Assembly (NCBI GenBank): GCA_946480605.1
Contig: CAMLKW010000001.1
Coordinates: 14,253-78,252 of the forward strand
Origin: an uncultured Roseateles sp.
GTDB taxonomy: Bacteria; Pseudomonadota; Gammaproteobacteria; Burkholderiales; Burkholderiaceae
Length of the DNA: 64,000 bases
Direction: 5' to 3'
The notes under the pieces were generated by a model. It had not been told where the DNA came from. It did no database searches and was given only the letters and a program-made list of their open reading frames with translations. This document shows, one piece after another, positions 8,151 to 16,599 of this stretch. Position 1 is the first letter of the stretch, and the number at the start of each line of letters is the position of its first letter. Made by a program: the position numbers and the translations under genes.

Positions 8151-8783
8151 ATGGCTGAAGACACGCAAGACAACGAACTCCTGGTCCTGCCGCCCTCGCT
8201 GCGGCTGCTCGCCGCGCGCGGCATGGCGCGCAGCCACCGCAAGGGCGTGGTGCTGATCGAGGAGGGCTCGGTCGGCGACAACCTCTACCTGATCCTGTCC
8301 GGCTCGCTGCGTGCCTACAGCAGCGACGCGCGCGGCCGCGAGATCACCTACGGCGTCTACGGCCCCGGCGAGTACGTGGGCGAGATGAGCCTGGACGGCG
8401 GCCCGCGCTCGGCCAGCGTCATCACCGAGACGGCGAGCCGGCTGGTCATGGTCACGCGGGCCAGCCTGCTGACCCACATCAGCGAGCACCCCGAGTTCGC
8501 GTTCGAGCTGCTGACCAAGGTCATCCGCCGCGCCCGCGCGGCCACGCTGTCCACCAAGCAGCTGGCGCTGAACGACGTCTACGGCCGGCTGCGCAATCTG
8601 GTGGATCAGGCCACCAGCGACGGCCAGCATCTGGCGCTGACCCACCAGGGCATGGCCCAGCGCCTGGGCTGCTCGCGCGAGATGGTGTCCAAGCTGGTCA
8701 AGGACCTGGAGCTGGGCGGCTACCTGAAGCGCGTGGCGGCAGGCGAGTACCAGCGGTTGAAGACGCTGCCGGCGCGCTGGTGA
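8151..8783 (+). CDS. Crp/Fnr-family transcriptional regulator
   Basis: 210 residues. An N-terminal cyclic-nucleotide-binding beta-roll (about 20-120) contains GSVGDNLYLILSGSLRAYS and the phosphate-cassette-like region VGEMSLDGGPRSASV. A long C-helix follows, then a winged helix-turn-helix of the Crp class (about 145-200: HQGMAQRLGCSREMVSKLVK). It lacks the N-terminal cysteines of FNR, so an iron-sulphur sensor is unlikely; the EMSLDGGPRSAS stretch fits a cAMP-type pocket. The next gene is convergent, so it is monocistronic or follows the LuxR gene. Confidence 0.9.
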   Translation: MAEDTQDNELLVLPPSLRLLAARGMARSHRKGVVLIEEGSVGDNLYLILSGSLRAYSSDARGREITYGVYGPGEYVGEMSLDGGPRSASVITETASRLVMVTRASLLTHISEHPEFAFELLTKVIRRARAATLSTKQLALNDVYGRLRNLVDQATSDGQHLALTHQGMAQRLGCSREMVSKLVKDLELGGYLKRVAAGEYQRLKTLPARW

Positions 8784-9737
8784 TCAGGCTTTCTTGAGCG
8801 GCGGCGCGACGGGAAAGCGCCGTTCCGGCCGCGGCGCGCGGGCGTACAGGCCGGCCACCTTGGGCAGGTTGGCCTGGATGTCGCGGATGCGCGTGGCGTT
8901 GGCCGGGTGGGTGGACAGCCATTGCGGCGGCGCACCCTTGTTGCCGGCCATCATCTTTTCCCACAGCCGCACGGCGGCGGCCGGGTCGTAGCCGGCGCGG
9001 GCCGACAGCTCGATGCCCACCAGGTCGGCCTCGCTCTCGTCCTCGCGGCTGAACGTCAGCTTGGCCAGCTCGGCGATACCGCCAGTCAAGGTGCGTCCCA
9101 GCTGGCCTAAGCCCAGCAACGCTGAAACGGCTTCTGCGCCGAGATTGGTCAGGGCCGACTTGCCCACCCGCTCGCGCGCATGCTCGCGCAGCGCATGCGC
9201 CACCTCGTGGCCCATGATGGCGGCGACCTCGTCGTCCTCCAGCTTGAGCTTTTCCAGGATGCCGTAATAGAAGGCGATCTTGCCGCCCGGCATGCAGAAG
9301 GCGTTGAGCTGCTGGCTGCCCAGCAGGTTGACCTCCCACTTCCACTGCCGCGAGCGCTCGTTCCACTCGTAGCTGTGCGGGATGATGCGCTGCGCGATGT
9401 AGCGCAGCCGCTGCACCTGCGGATGGTCCATGGGCGCCAGGCCGCGCTGCTGCTGGGCCTCGCGCATCATCTGCGTGTACTGCTGGGCGCCGGCCTGCTC
9501 CAGCTGCTCGGCCGACACCACCTTGGTGGCCCAGCTCTTCTTGCCGACATCCACACCCTCGCGCGCCCAGGCCGGCGTCAGCGCCGCGGCGCCCAGCAGG
9601 CCTGTGAACAGACGGCGCGTGCGCTGACGCGGTGGCGTGCAGCGGCCGGCGGCGCAGTCGGCGCAGGCGCCGAACATGCGTTGCGGCAGGTGGGACAGCT
9701 GAAGGTCGTCGCGGACGATGAAGTCGGGGGCTGGCAT
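8784..9737 (-). CDS. M48-family metallopeptidase, exported
   Basis: 317 residues. The zinc motif HEVAH is at 177-181 and the third ligand region ESEAD at 234-238; WLSTHPANATRI downstream is typical of the M48C/YggG (LoiP-like) group. An unusual N-terminus carries a cysteine cluster CADCAAGRC (25-33) and then TRRLFTGLLGAAAL, resembling a twin-arginine or ordinary signal segment, so the peptidase domain is probably periplasmic. The frame stays open far upstream, but 9737 is the first Met before coherent protein and sits beside the divergent flavin reductase promoter. It would act in envelope protein quality control. Confidence 0.87.
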   Translation of the reverse strand: MPAPDFIVRDDLQLSHLPQRMFGACADCAAGRCTPPRQRTRRLFTGLLGAAALTPAWAREGVDVGKKSWATKVVSAEQLEQAGAQQYTQMMREAQQQRGLAPMDHPQVQRLRYIAQRIIPHSYEWNERSRQWKWEVNLLGSQQLNAFCMPGGKIAFYYGILEKLKLEDDEVAAIMGHEVAHALREHARERVGKSALTNLGAEAVSALLGLGQLGRTLTGGIAELAKLTFSREDESEADLVGIELSARAGYDPAAAVRLWEKMMAGNKGAPPQWLSTHPANATRIRDIQANLPKVAGLYARAPRPERRFPVAPPLKKA

Positions 9738-9794
9738 GCCGGCATTGTGCGGCGCTGCACGGCAAGGCTTCGTAGGACTGGCGACAATCCCGCC

Positions 9795-10271
9795 ATGGAT
9801 CCACAGCAATTCCGCGCCGCGCTGGGCATGTTCGCCACCGGCGTGACCATCGTCACCGTGCGCTCGGCGGACGGCGGCCTCGTGGGCCTGACGGCCAATT
9901 CCTTCAATTCCGTGTCGCTCGATCCGCCGCTGGTGCTGTGGAGCCTGGCGCGGCGCGCCGGCTCGCTGCCGGTGTTCACGCACGGCACGCACTACGCGAT
10001 CAACATCCTGGCGGCCGACCAGAAGGAACTGGCCCAGCGCTTCGCGATGCGCGACATCGACCGCTTCGCCGGCGTGGCCTGGCGCGAGGGCGCCGGCGGC
10101 GCGCCGGTGCTGGACGGCGCGGTGGCCGTGTTCGAGTGCGCCAACCGCAGCCGCTACGAGGAGGGCGACCATGTCATCTTCGTCGGCGAGGTGGAGCGCT
10201 GCACCGCGCGGCCCGGCGCGCAGCCGCTGATCTTCCACGGCGGGCGCTACTTCACCGAGCTGCCGATCTGA
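9795..10271 (+). CDS. Flavin reductase domain protein
   Basis: 158 residues matching the flavin_reductase (PF01613) fold: FRAALGMFATGVTIVTVRSA, GLTANSFNSVSLDPPLVLWS, then INILAADQKELAQRFA and the C-terminal FHGGRYFTELPI. Such proteins bind FMN and use NAD(P)H to supply reduced flavin to a partner monooxygenase (HpaC-like). No monooxygenase is adjacent, so the partner is unknown. The ATG at 9795 begins the domain directly. It is convergent with the ABC permease gene, 5 bases away. Confidence 0.9.
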   Translation: MDPQQFRAALGMFATGVTIVTVRSADGGLVGLTANSFNSVSLDPPLVLWSLARRAGSLPVFTHGTHYAINILAADQKELAQRFAMRDIDRFAGVAWREGAGGAPVLDGAVAVFECANRSRYEEGDHVIFVGEVERCTARPGAQPLIFHGGRYFTELPI

Positions 10272-10276
10272 GCCCG

Positions 10277-11728
10277 TCAGGCCGCCAGCCGCCCGGCCGG
10301 CAAGGCCGTGGGCGCGGCGGCCAGCCGCGGCCAGCGCCAGGCCAGCAGCGCGGCCGTGACGCCGGCCAGCACCAGCCCCAGCGCCCACAACGGCACGATC
10401 TGCTGCGCCGCCAGCGCGTGGCAGAGGCCGGCCAGCGTCAGGAAGGCCAAGCTGGGCGCCACGGCCGTCATGCTGGTGGGCGGGCGCAGCAGCGCCGGGC
10501 GCCGCGTCAGCATGCAGGCGGCGACGGGCAGCGCGGCCAGCGGCAGACTCAGCAGCAGTTGGTTGGCTGCGGCGAGGCCCAGCGCGAACAGCAGCCCCGT
10601 GGTCAGCAGCCAGCTGACGCCGAAGTCCCGCCATTGCAGCCGCGCCACCGCCACATTGAGTTCGCGGCCCAGGGGCATTCCCGGCAGCAGGCGCAACAAG
10701 GCCTGCTCGCGCCGGCTGGCCCACAGCGTGTTGGTCAACGCGAACCCCGGGTTGACGCCCGCGCTGGCGATGCCGATGCCCATGCCGAAGGCGCCGTGCT
10801 GCAGCACCAGGGCCAGGCTGGCACCGGTGGTGGCCAGCACCAAGGTGAACACCATGGCCACGAGGGCCATGATGGTGCCCATCGTCAGCGCATGCCGCAG
10901 CCAGTGCTGCTGGCCGTGCATCACGATCTCGGCGCGCGCCATGACGCTGCGCAGGCGGGTGTTGTCAGCGCGGTCCAGCACATGCTGCAGCCAGGCCGAC
11001 AGCACGCGCGCATAGGGCCGTGCGAGCCGCTCGAACGGCGCCCACGAGTTGATGGCCGGCGCCTTGCCTTCCATCTGCATCTGCATGGCGCGACGCATCA
11101 GCACCTGCGTGGCATAGCGGGCCCGGTGCCGGGCGTTGCCATTGGCAAAGGCGCGCAGCACCAGCCAGGCCTGGAGCAGCAGGCAGGCCGCCAGCACCGC
11201 GTAGGCGTGCGTGTCCCACAGCGACGCGAGCGCCTGCCGGGCGGGCGCCAGCCAGCCGCCCAGCGCGACGGACAGCGGCGACAGCAGGATGGTCAGGAAC
11301 CACAGCCACACCAGCCGCGTCGTCCACAGCAGGAAGGCGGTGAGGAAGCCGCTGCACAGCAGCAGCAGGGGCCAGAACCCGGGCGCAGACACGAGCAACA
11401 GCAACAGGACGGTGTCCAGCGCCGTGAACAACGCCCAGCCCAGCAGCGCGGCGCGCCTGAGCGTGGGCAGGTGGCCGGGCACGGTGCGAGCGGCGGTGGG
11501 GTGGTTCTGCTCCAGCAGGCTGTAGGAGACGGCCATCCAGGCGCCCAGGCCGATGGTCAGCAGCAGCCCCACCACCACGCGCCAGCCGGCCGCGGGTGGC
11601 AGCCAGACCAGGCTGGCACCGCCGACCACGAGCAGCAGCGCAGCGATGATCCGCCGGCCCCAGGGCGAGGCGCGATCGCGCTGACGCCAGGGCGCCAGCA
11701 GCACCTGCGAGTAGCGGGCGGCGCTCAT
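10277..11728 (-). CDS. ABC transporter membrane subunit (ABC-2 type)
   Basis: 483 residues with about twelve hydrophobic segments, beginning MSAARYSQVLLAPWRQRDRA. I recognise no precise family, but its start codon overlaps the stop of the ABC ATPase gene (TGATG), and a GntR regulator precedes both. This is the arrangement of YtrA-YtrB-type exporters, in which the permease and ATPase pump an antimicrobial or envelope-active compound, or serve membrane homeostasis. Function as the permease partner is therefore inferred from context and topology. Confidence 0.75.
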   Translation of the reverse strand: MSAARYSQVLLAPWRQRDRASPWGRRIIAALLLVVGGASLVWLPPAAGWRVVVGLLLTIGLGAWMAVSYSLLEQNHPTAARTVPGHLPTLRRAALLGWALFTALDTVLLLLLVSAPGFWPLLLLCSGFLTAFLLWTTRLVWLWFLTILLSPLSVALGGWLAPARQALASLWDTHAYAVLAACLLLQAWLVLRAFANGNARHRARYATQVLMRRAMQMQMEGKAPAINSWAPFERLARPYARVLSAWLQHVLDRADNTRLRSVMARAEIVMHGQQHWLRHALTMGTIMALVAMVFTLVLATTGASLALVLQHGAFGMGIGIASAGVNPGFALTNTLWASRREQALLRLLPGMPLGRELNVAVARLQWRDFGVSWLLTTGLLFALGLAAANQLLLSLPLAALPVAACMLTRRPALLRPPTSMTAVAPSLAFLTLAGLCHALAAQQIVPLWALGLVLAGVTAALLAWRWPRLAAAPTALPAGRLAA

Positions 11729-12612
11729 CAGGTCAGCTCCGCGAACAGGTCGTCGAGGTTGACGCGGTCCATGCTCAGGCCGGCAGGCAGGGCCGCGTCA
11801 GCCGGCAGCCGCGCCAGCACGCGCTCGCGGCCGGCCTCCAGCGGCGTGCGCTTCAGCGGCTCGACGCCCAGCCGGGCCATCAGCACGGCCATCTCGGTGA
11901 CCGTGCCGGTGAAGGCGCGCACCTGGTCCAGCAGCTCATCCAGCGGCGCCTGCAGCGCGATGCGGCCGCCGCTCATGAAGGCGACGTTGAAGGCCACGCG
12001 CTCCAGGTCCGACAGGATGTGCGTGGAGAACACCACGGTGGCGCCGCGGTCCAGCACCTGGCCCACCAGCTCGCGCAGGAAGTCGCGCCGGCCGGCCGGG
12101 TCCAGGCTGGCGACGGGCTCGTCCAGCACCAGCAGGTCGGGCTCGTGGGCCAGAGCGCGGATGATGGACAGGCGCTGCTTCTGGCCGCCCGACAACTTGC
12201 GGATGGGCTTGTCGCGCGCGATGTCCCAGCGCGACATCAGGCCCTCCACCTTGGCCTCGTTCCAGCGCGGGTAGAAGCTGCGGAAGTAGGCCAGCAGCTG
12301 GGCCGGCGTGAAGCCCTCGAACAGGTCGCTGTGCTGCGGCACGTAGCCGATGCGGGCGCGCGCGGCGTCGTCCAGCGCCAGCACGTCCTGGCCGAACAGC
12401 CGCACGCGGCCGGCATCGGGCTCGCGCAGGCCCAGCAGCGTCTCCAGCAGCGTGGTCTTGCCGGCGCCGTTGCGGCCCAGCAGACCCACGACCTGGCCCG
12501 GCTTCAGCGCCCAGTCCAGGCCGTCCAGCACGGCGGGACTTTTGGGGTAGGCCAGGCTCACGCGGCTCAGTTCGGCGCTGGCGGACTCGGTATGCGGAAA
12601 GTGAGGGCTCAT
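11728..12612 (-). CDS. ABC transporter ATP-binding protein (exporter type)
   Basis: 294 residues. Walker A GLLGRNGAGKTTLL (about 43-56), signature LSGGQKQRLSIIRALAHEPD, Walker B LLVLDEPVASLDP, and H-loop VVFSTHILSDLERV are all present. The C-terminal extension of about 80 residues is typical of ATPases paired with ABC-2 permeases. It lies between the GntR regulator (32-base gap) and the permease (1-base overlap), so the three form an operon, probably induced when the regulator binds its ligand. Confidence 0.92.
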   Translation of the reverse strand: MSPHFPHTESASAELSRVSLAYPKSPAVLDGLDWALKPGQVVGLLGRNGAGKTTLLETLLGLREPDAGRVRLFGQDVLALDDAARARIGYVPQHSDLFEGFTPAQLLAYFRSFYPRWNEAKVEGLMSRWDIARDKPIRKLSGGQKQRLSIIRALAHEPDLLVLDEPVASLDPAGRRDFLRELVGQVLDRGATVVFSTHILSDLERVAFNVAFMSGGRIALQAPLDELLDQVRAFTGTVTEMAVLMARLGVEPLKRTPLEAGRERVLARLPADAALPAGLSMDRVNLDDLFAELT

Positions 12613-12644
12613 GGGGGCCTCTTGAGGTTGCGGAAGGTGGCGCC

Positions 12645-13040
12645 TCAGGAGGCGCCGTCCTCCAGGAGGGTCTTGAAGAGTTGCAGGACCTGGGCCTTGG
12701 GCAGCTCCAACTGCCGGGCCTCGGCAGCGGCCTTCTCCAGCGTGGGGCGCAGCAGCTCCACGCGGTCCGCGGTGGGCTGGGCCTTCTGGTGCTGCGCCGC
12801 CACCACCATGGACAGGCCGCGCCGGCGCTCCAGCACGCCCTCCATCTCCAGCATGGAGTAGGCCTTGGAGATGGTCATGGGGTGCACCGCCAGCGCCTGC
12901 GCCAGCTCGCGCACCGACGGGATCTCGTCACCCGCCTTCAGCTGCCCCGCCGCCACGCGCCGCCGGACCTGCTCGATGAGCTGGCGGTAGATGGGCTCGG
13001 GCGAGCCGGTGTTGATGTGGACGAAATGGGTCGGGTCCAT
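12645..13040 (-). CDS. GntR-family regulator, YtrA-like
   Basis: 131 residues from ATG at 13040 (MDPTHFVHINTGS). The GntR winged helix (about 10-75) reads EPIYRQLIEQVRRRVAAGQL, then SVRELAQALAVHPMTISKAY. A short helical C-terminal part of about 50 residues with no FCD or UTRA domain marks the YtrA subfamily, which usually represses a neighbouring ABC exporter operon including itself. The open frame extends to 13094, but that would place a palindromic operator (13054-13077) inside the coding sequence, so the 13040 start is preferred. Confidence 0.9.
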   Translation of the reverse strand: MDPTHFVHINTGSPEPIYRQLIEQVRRRVAAGQLKAGDEIPSVRELAQALAVHPMTISKAYSMLEMEGVLERRRGLSMVVAAQHQKAQPTADRVELLRPTLEKAAAEARQLELPKAQVLQLFKTLLEDGAS

Positions 13041-13053
13041 GCGGAACTGCCAA

Positions 13054-13077
13054 TGTGTACTAGTACGATAGTACACA
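13054..13077 (-). promoter_or_regulatory. Palindromic operator of the YtrA-like operon
   Basis: TGTGTACTA, six-base spacer GTACGA, TAGTACACA: a perfect 9-bp inverted repeat 14 bases upstream of the GntR start codon. The GTGTAC...GTACAC arms fit the GT...AC symmetry of GntR-family operators. Its position at the expected core promoter implies autorepression of the GntR-ABC operon. Confidence 0.75.
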
Positions 13078-13191
13078 TGGACAGTATCCGTCAAGCGGGC
13101 GCGTCGCGACGCGCAGCACGGTCGAGCGCTTAAGCGGCCTCAGGTCTCCAGCAACCCGCTTGCATGAGCAACGCTTCAGCGCGTCGCACGG

Positions 13192-14451
13192 TCAGGGATG
13201 GAGCGCCCTCCAGCGCGGGTAGGCCTCCAGCGCCTTTTGCGGCCAGGTGCCCCACCAGGTGTAGCCGTTGCGGCGGCCCTTGGAGATCTCGTTGACGTCG
13301 TCATGGATGGTCTTGCCCCAGTCGCCGAAGATGGGGCGGCCGGTCGACACGTCGTAGAGCCGGGACCACAGCGGGCCGGCGCCGGGCTGGGAGATGAGCT
13401 TGCGGCCGTCGGGCGTCATCGTGAAGGCGTGGTCGCGCAGCGCCTGGGCCTGCAGCCAGGCGATACCGGCGTGGATGGCGGCCTTCATCGCGGGCGTGGG
13501 GCGGGGCTGCTGCATCAGGAACAGCAGCACGCCCGCGCTCTCGGCGCTGGCCAGGCCGCGCGGCTCGTAGTTGCGGGCGGAGATGGGGGTCAGCGTGAGC
13601 GCGTCGATCTGCTGCGGCCAGCCGGTCAGGCGGCCGTCGACCTTCACCTGGGCCGACAGGATGACGTCGACCGCACGGGCCGCTGCTGCACGGGCCTGGC
13701 GGCGCTGCGCCTGGGGCACGAAGGCGAAACCGGGCGCGCCGTCGGCCACGTCCTGCAGCAGGTGCGCGGCCTCGGACACGGCCTCGTCGTTGAAGGTGAT
13801 GCCGTCGTGGAAGCCCCCTTCCAGCGGGTAGTTCTGCGGCCAGCCGCCGTTGGGGTACTGAGCCATCAGCAGGTAGTCCAGGCCCTTGAGGATGGCGGCT
13901 CGATAGGCGTCGCTGGCGCGCTGCTGGTTCACACGCGCGAGAAAGCGGATCTCGGTGTGCGTGGCGTCGTTGTCCAGCGTGCCGACGAAAGTCCAGAAGC
14001 GGTCGCGCGGCTCGTCGAAGCTGCCGCTGCCAACCGTCATCGTCTCGGCGTTGTTCGCGTAGCGCTGGCCGGGCAGGCGCGGCGGGCCGGCGCGGTTCTG
14101 GTTCTTGCTCCAGCCACCGCTGGGGGTCTGGAAGCTGAGGATGGTCGCGGCGATGGATTGCGCCTCGTCCGACGCGTACCAGCCGGGCTCGCCGTCCAGC
14201 GGCGCATTCATCTTGCCGGCCACGGGCGGCGGCGGCACGGGGTCGCCGGGCTTCAGCTCGCGGGCCAGCGTCGCGCGGTCGAAGGCCATCTGGCGTTCGG
14301 AGCGGTCGATATAGGCCTGCCAGGCCGGGCGCTGCGCGGCAGGCAGCTCGGCGAGGCGGGCCCTACTCACCTCGGGCGCCGGTGTGTTGTGGCCGATGAC
14401 GGCGGCCAGCGCCGCACTCGGCAGCAGGGCGAGGAGCAACAGGTGCTTCAT
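13192..14451 (-). CDS. Pectate lyase, polysaccharide lyase family 10
   Basis: 419 residues. Signal peptide of about 16 residues (MKHLLLLALLPSAALA), then the PL10 alpha/alpha toroid: TPSGGWSKNQNR, YLLMAQYPNGGWPQNYPLEG, SAESAGVLLFLM, and near the C-terminus LYDVSTGRPIFGDWGKTIHD followed by ISKGRRNGYTWWG. That last block is the PL10 catalytic area, where an Arg acts as general base; the RR of KGRRNGY is the likely location. The enzyme eliminates alpha-1,4-galacturonan in the periplasm. Its ATG overlaps the stop of the upstream glycosidase (ATGA), so the two are translationally coupled. Confidence 0.93.
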   Translation of the reverse strand: MKHLLLLALLPSAALAAVIGHNTPAPEVSRARLAELPAAQRPAWQAYIDRSERQMAFDRATLARELKPGDPVPPPPVAGKMNAPLDGEPGWYASDEAQSIAATILSFQTPSGGWSKNQNRAGPPRLPGQRYANNAETMTVGSGSFDEPRDRFWTFVGTLDNDATHTEIRFLARVNQQRASDAYRAAILKGLDYLLMAQYPNGGWPQNYPLEGGFHDGITFNDEAVSEAAHLLQDVADGAPGFAFVPQAQRRQARAAAARAVDVILSAQVKVDGRLTGWPQQIDALTLTPISARNYEPRGLASAESAGVLLFLMQQPRPTPAMKAAIHAGIAWLQAQALRDHAFTMTPDGRKLISQPGAGPLWSRLYDVSTGRPIFGDWGKTIHDDVNEISKGRRNGYTWWGTWPQKALEAYPRWRALHP

Positions 14452-16589
14452 GGCAGCGGCAGCAGGCCTTCGGCGCGCACGGTCCAGGCGCCGTCCTTGG
14501 GGAAGCCGGGCGTGACAGCGCCCTTGGGCGCCGCGTCCCAGCCACCGGCCATCAGGCCCATGGCCATCAGGTAGGCGGCGTTGGTGGGCAGGTAGGCCAC
14601 CGCACCCTCGGGGTCGCGCGGGCGGCGGCTGTAGCCGCTGGGCATGAAGCGGGCTGCGGCGCCGGTGTTGGCCAGGATGCTGACGGCGCGTTCCGGCTCG
14701 CCCAGCCGCGCCGCCGTCAGCGCGCCCTGCCCCATCTGCCAGCTGACCCAGCCGCCATCCTCACCGCGCTGCGCATGCACGGCGTGGAAGGTGCGGCGCG
14801 CGGTCTCGATGTCGATCTTGTCGGTGGCCGGCAGATAGCCCAGCGCCAGCAGCATGGACGACGGCGCGCCACGCTTGCCCGGGCCGAACAGGTTGCGGAT
14901 GCCTTCGATCTCCAGGTAGCGGCCGTCCTGCTGCGGCAGCGGCGCGAGGTTCTTGATGACGTCGGCCCACTTCGCGTCGGGTGCCAAACCTTGCCGCTCT
15001 CGCCATTGCTGCGCGACCTGCAGCCCGTAGTACCAGAAGGCCACCTCGAAGGTCGGGTTGCGCACCAGCTCCACCGACGTGCTCTCGCTGACGTTCTTCA
15101 GCGGCGGGCCCAGGTGGTAGACGCCGGTGGCCGGGTCGCGGTGAGCGAAGGACGCGAGGAACTTGGCGGACTCGGCCACCAGCTCGCCGTAGCGCTGCAG
15201 CGTCTCCTTCGTCGGCTTGGCACGGTAGACCAGCTCGGCCAGGTAGATCGGGTTGGGCTGGTTCCAGATGATGTAGGGGTTGATGCCGCCGGGCGTGGGG
15301 CGGCCGTCCAGGCCCGACATCTTGGGCCAGCGCACGCCGTCGAAGCCTTCTCTCTTCGCCTGCGCGATGCCCTTGGGCAGTTGCCCCAGATACCAGGCCA
15401 GGCCCTTCTCCAGCAGGTCCACATGGCCCCATTGGTAGAACTGCGCGGCGTGGAAGACGTAGACCTCGGAGTTGTGCTTGCCGAACCAGCTCAGGTGCTG
15501 CAACCCGGTCTCGGCGGGCGGGAAGCTGCCGGCGTAGTTCACGCGCATCAGGTAGAGCGACTGGATGGTGCGGCGCTCGATCTCCTTGGCGCGCGGATCG
15601 GTGGCGGCGCTGAGGTCCACCATGCCGCCCTTCGTCCAGTAGTCGCGCCAGGCCTGCTTCGATGACGCCAGCGTGCTGTCCACCGTTTCCTTGGGCGCGG
15701 GGTGCTCGGCGTCGGCGAACGCGGCCGTGAAAGCGAGGGTGTCGCCGCGGGTCGCGCGCAGCCGGTAGTCATGCGGCGCGGCCAGCTGCGGCGTGGAGGC
15801 GCTGACCAGCTCGGCCGGCGTGGACCAGCGCAGCTCGGCGTCGTAGCGCGTGCCGTCGGCCTCGCGGGCGATGCGGGCGTGGCCGGTGGCGACCTGCGTC
15901 AGCGTGCTGCGGTGCTTCTCCGGCTGCTCCCAGATGAAGGGCGGCTTGTGGGCTATTGCACTGCGATAGGCGTAGGGGAAGCGCACGCGCACCTGCAGGT
16001 CACCGCTGGCGATCAGCGGCGAGCGCGCCTGCACGGCCAGCACGGCGGCGCTGCCGTGGGTGGCGGTGGTGACCTCCAGCGGCTGGCCGCGCACCAGCAG
16101 CTTGCTGGTGACGATGCCGGTCCACAGGTCCAGCGTCTGCTGGATGCCCGCGATGTCCTCGCTGCGCAGCACCTCGCCGTAGAGCATGAACTGGAACTGA
16201 CCCAGCGGCATGGGCTGGGGGTTCTCGCGGTAGTAGCGGCCGGCGGGCGTGTTCTGCTGGATGGGATAGAGGATCTGCCGGCCATGGAAGGGCACGGGCG
16301 CCAGCGTGTCCTCGAAGTGCAGGCCCTCGGGGTTTGGGAAGCTGTGCCAGCTCCAGGTGTTGCGCGTCTCCAGCGGCAGGCCGTTGTCGTAGTAGATGCG
16401 CTCCAGGCTCTGCAGGCCGGTCACGTCCACGGTCACCGCAAAGTCGCCGTTGCCAACGGTCAGCGCGGACTCGGGGTTGATCCCGGTGTTGCGCACCGCG
16501 TGGCGGGCGACGACGGCGGCGCGGTCTATGGGTTGGGCGAGTGCGGGCAATGCCACGCACGCGGCCAGCAGGAAGGAAAGCAGCTTCAA
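14448..16589 (-). CDS. Secreted six-hairpin glycosidase-like protein
   Basis: 713 residues if started at TTG 16589, where the encoded peptide is a clean signal sequence (KLLSFLLAACVALPALA) and GAGGTC sits at Shine-Dalgarno distance; an ATG at 16628 would overlap the upstream gene and put an uncharged tail before the signal. After an N-terminal beta-sandwich (about 20-280: TVGNGDFAVTVDVTGL) comes an alpha/alpha-six barrel with GLQHLSWFGKHNSEVYVFHA and NPYIIWNQPNPIYLAELVYR, the style of GH65-like and six-hairpin glycosidases. I cannot assign a CAZy family. Partnership with PL10 and a DUF4450-like protein suggests pectin side-chain processing. Acidic catalytic residues cannot be named with confidence. 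Confidence 0.75.
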   Translation of the reverse strand: MKLLSFLLAACVALPALAQPIDRAAVVARHAVRNTGINPESALTVGNGDFAVTVDVTGLQSLERIYYDNGLPLETRNTWSWHSFPNPEGLHFEDTLAPVPFHGRQILYPIQQNTPAGRYYRENPQPMPLGQFQFMLYGEVLRSEDIAGIQQTLDLWTGIVTSKLLVRGQPLEVTTATHGSAAVLAVQARSPLIASGDLQVRVRFPYAYRSAIAHKPPFIWEQPEKHRSTLTQVATGHARIAREADGTRYDAELRWSTPAELVSASTPQLAAPHDYRLRATRGDTLAFTAAFADAEHPAPKETVDSTLASSKQAWRDYWTKGGMVDLSAATDPRAKEIERRTIQSLYLMRVNYAGSFPPAETGLQHLSWFGKHNSEVYVFHAAQFYQWGHVDLLEKGLAWYLGQLPKGIAQAKREGFDGVRWPKMSGLDGRPTPGGINPYIIWNQPNPIYLAELVYRAKPTKETLQRYGELVAESAKFLASFAHRDPATGVYHLGPPLKNVSESTSVELVRNPTFEVAFWYYGLQVAQQWRERQGLAPDAKWADVIKNLAPLPQQDGRYLEIEGIRNLFGPGKRGAPSSMLLALGYLPATDKIDIETARRTFHAVHAQRGEDGGWVSWQMGQGALTAARLGEPERAVSILANTGAAARFMPSGYSRRPRDPEGAVAYLPTNAAYLMAMGLMAGGWDAAPKGAVTPGFPKDGAWTVRAEGLLPLP

Positions 16590-16599
16590 AACGGCGACC

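Noticed and set aside
9738..10724. A 646-residue version of the M48 peptidase reaching to 10724
   Set aside because: The extra sequence is antisense to the flavin reductase and low in complexity; the real protein starts at 9737.
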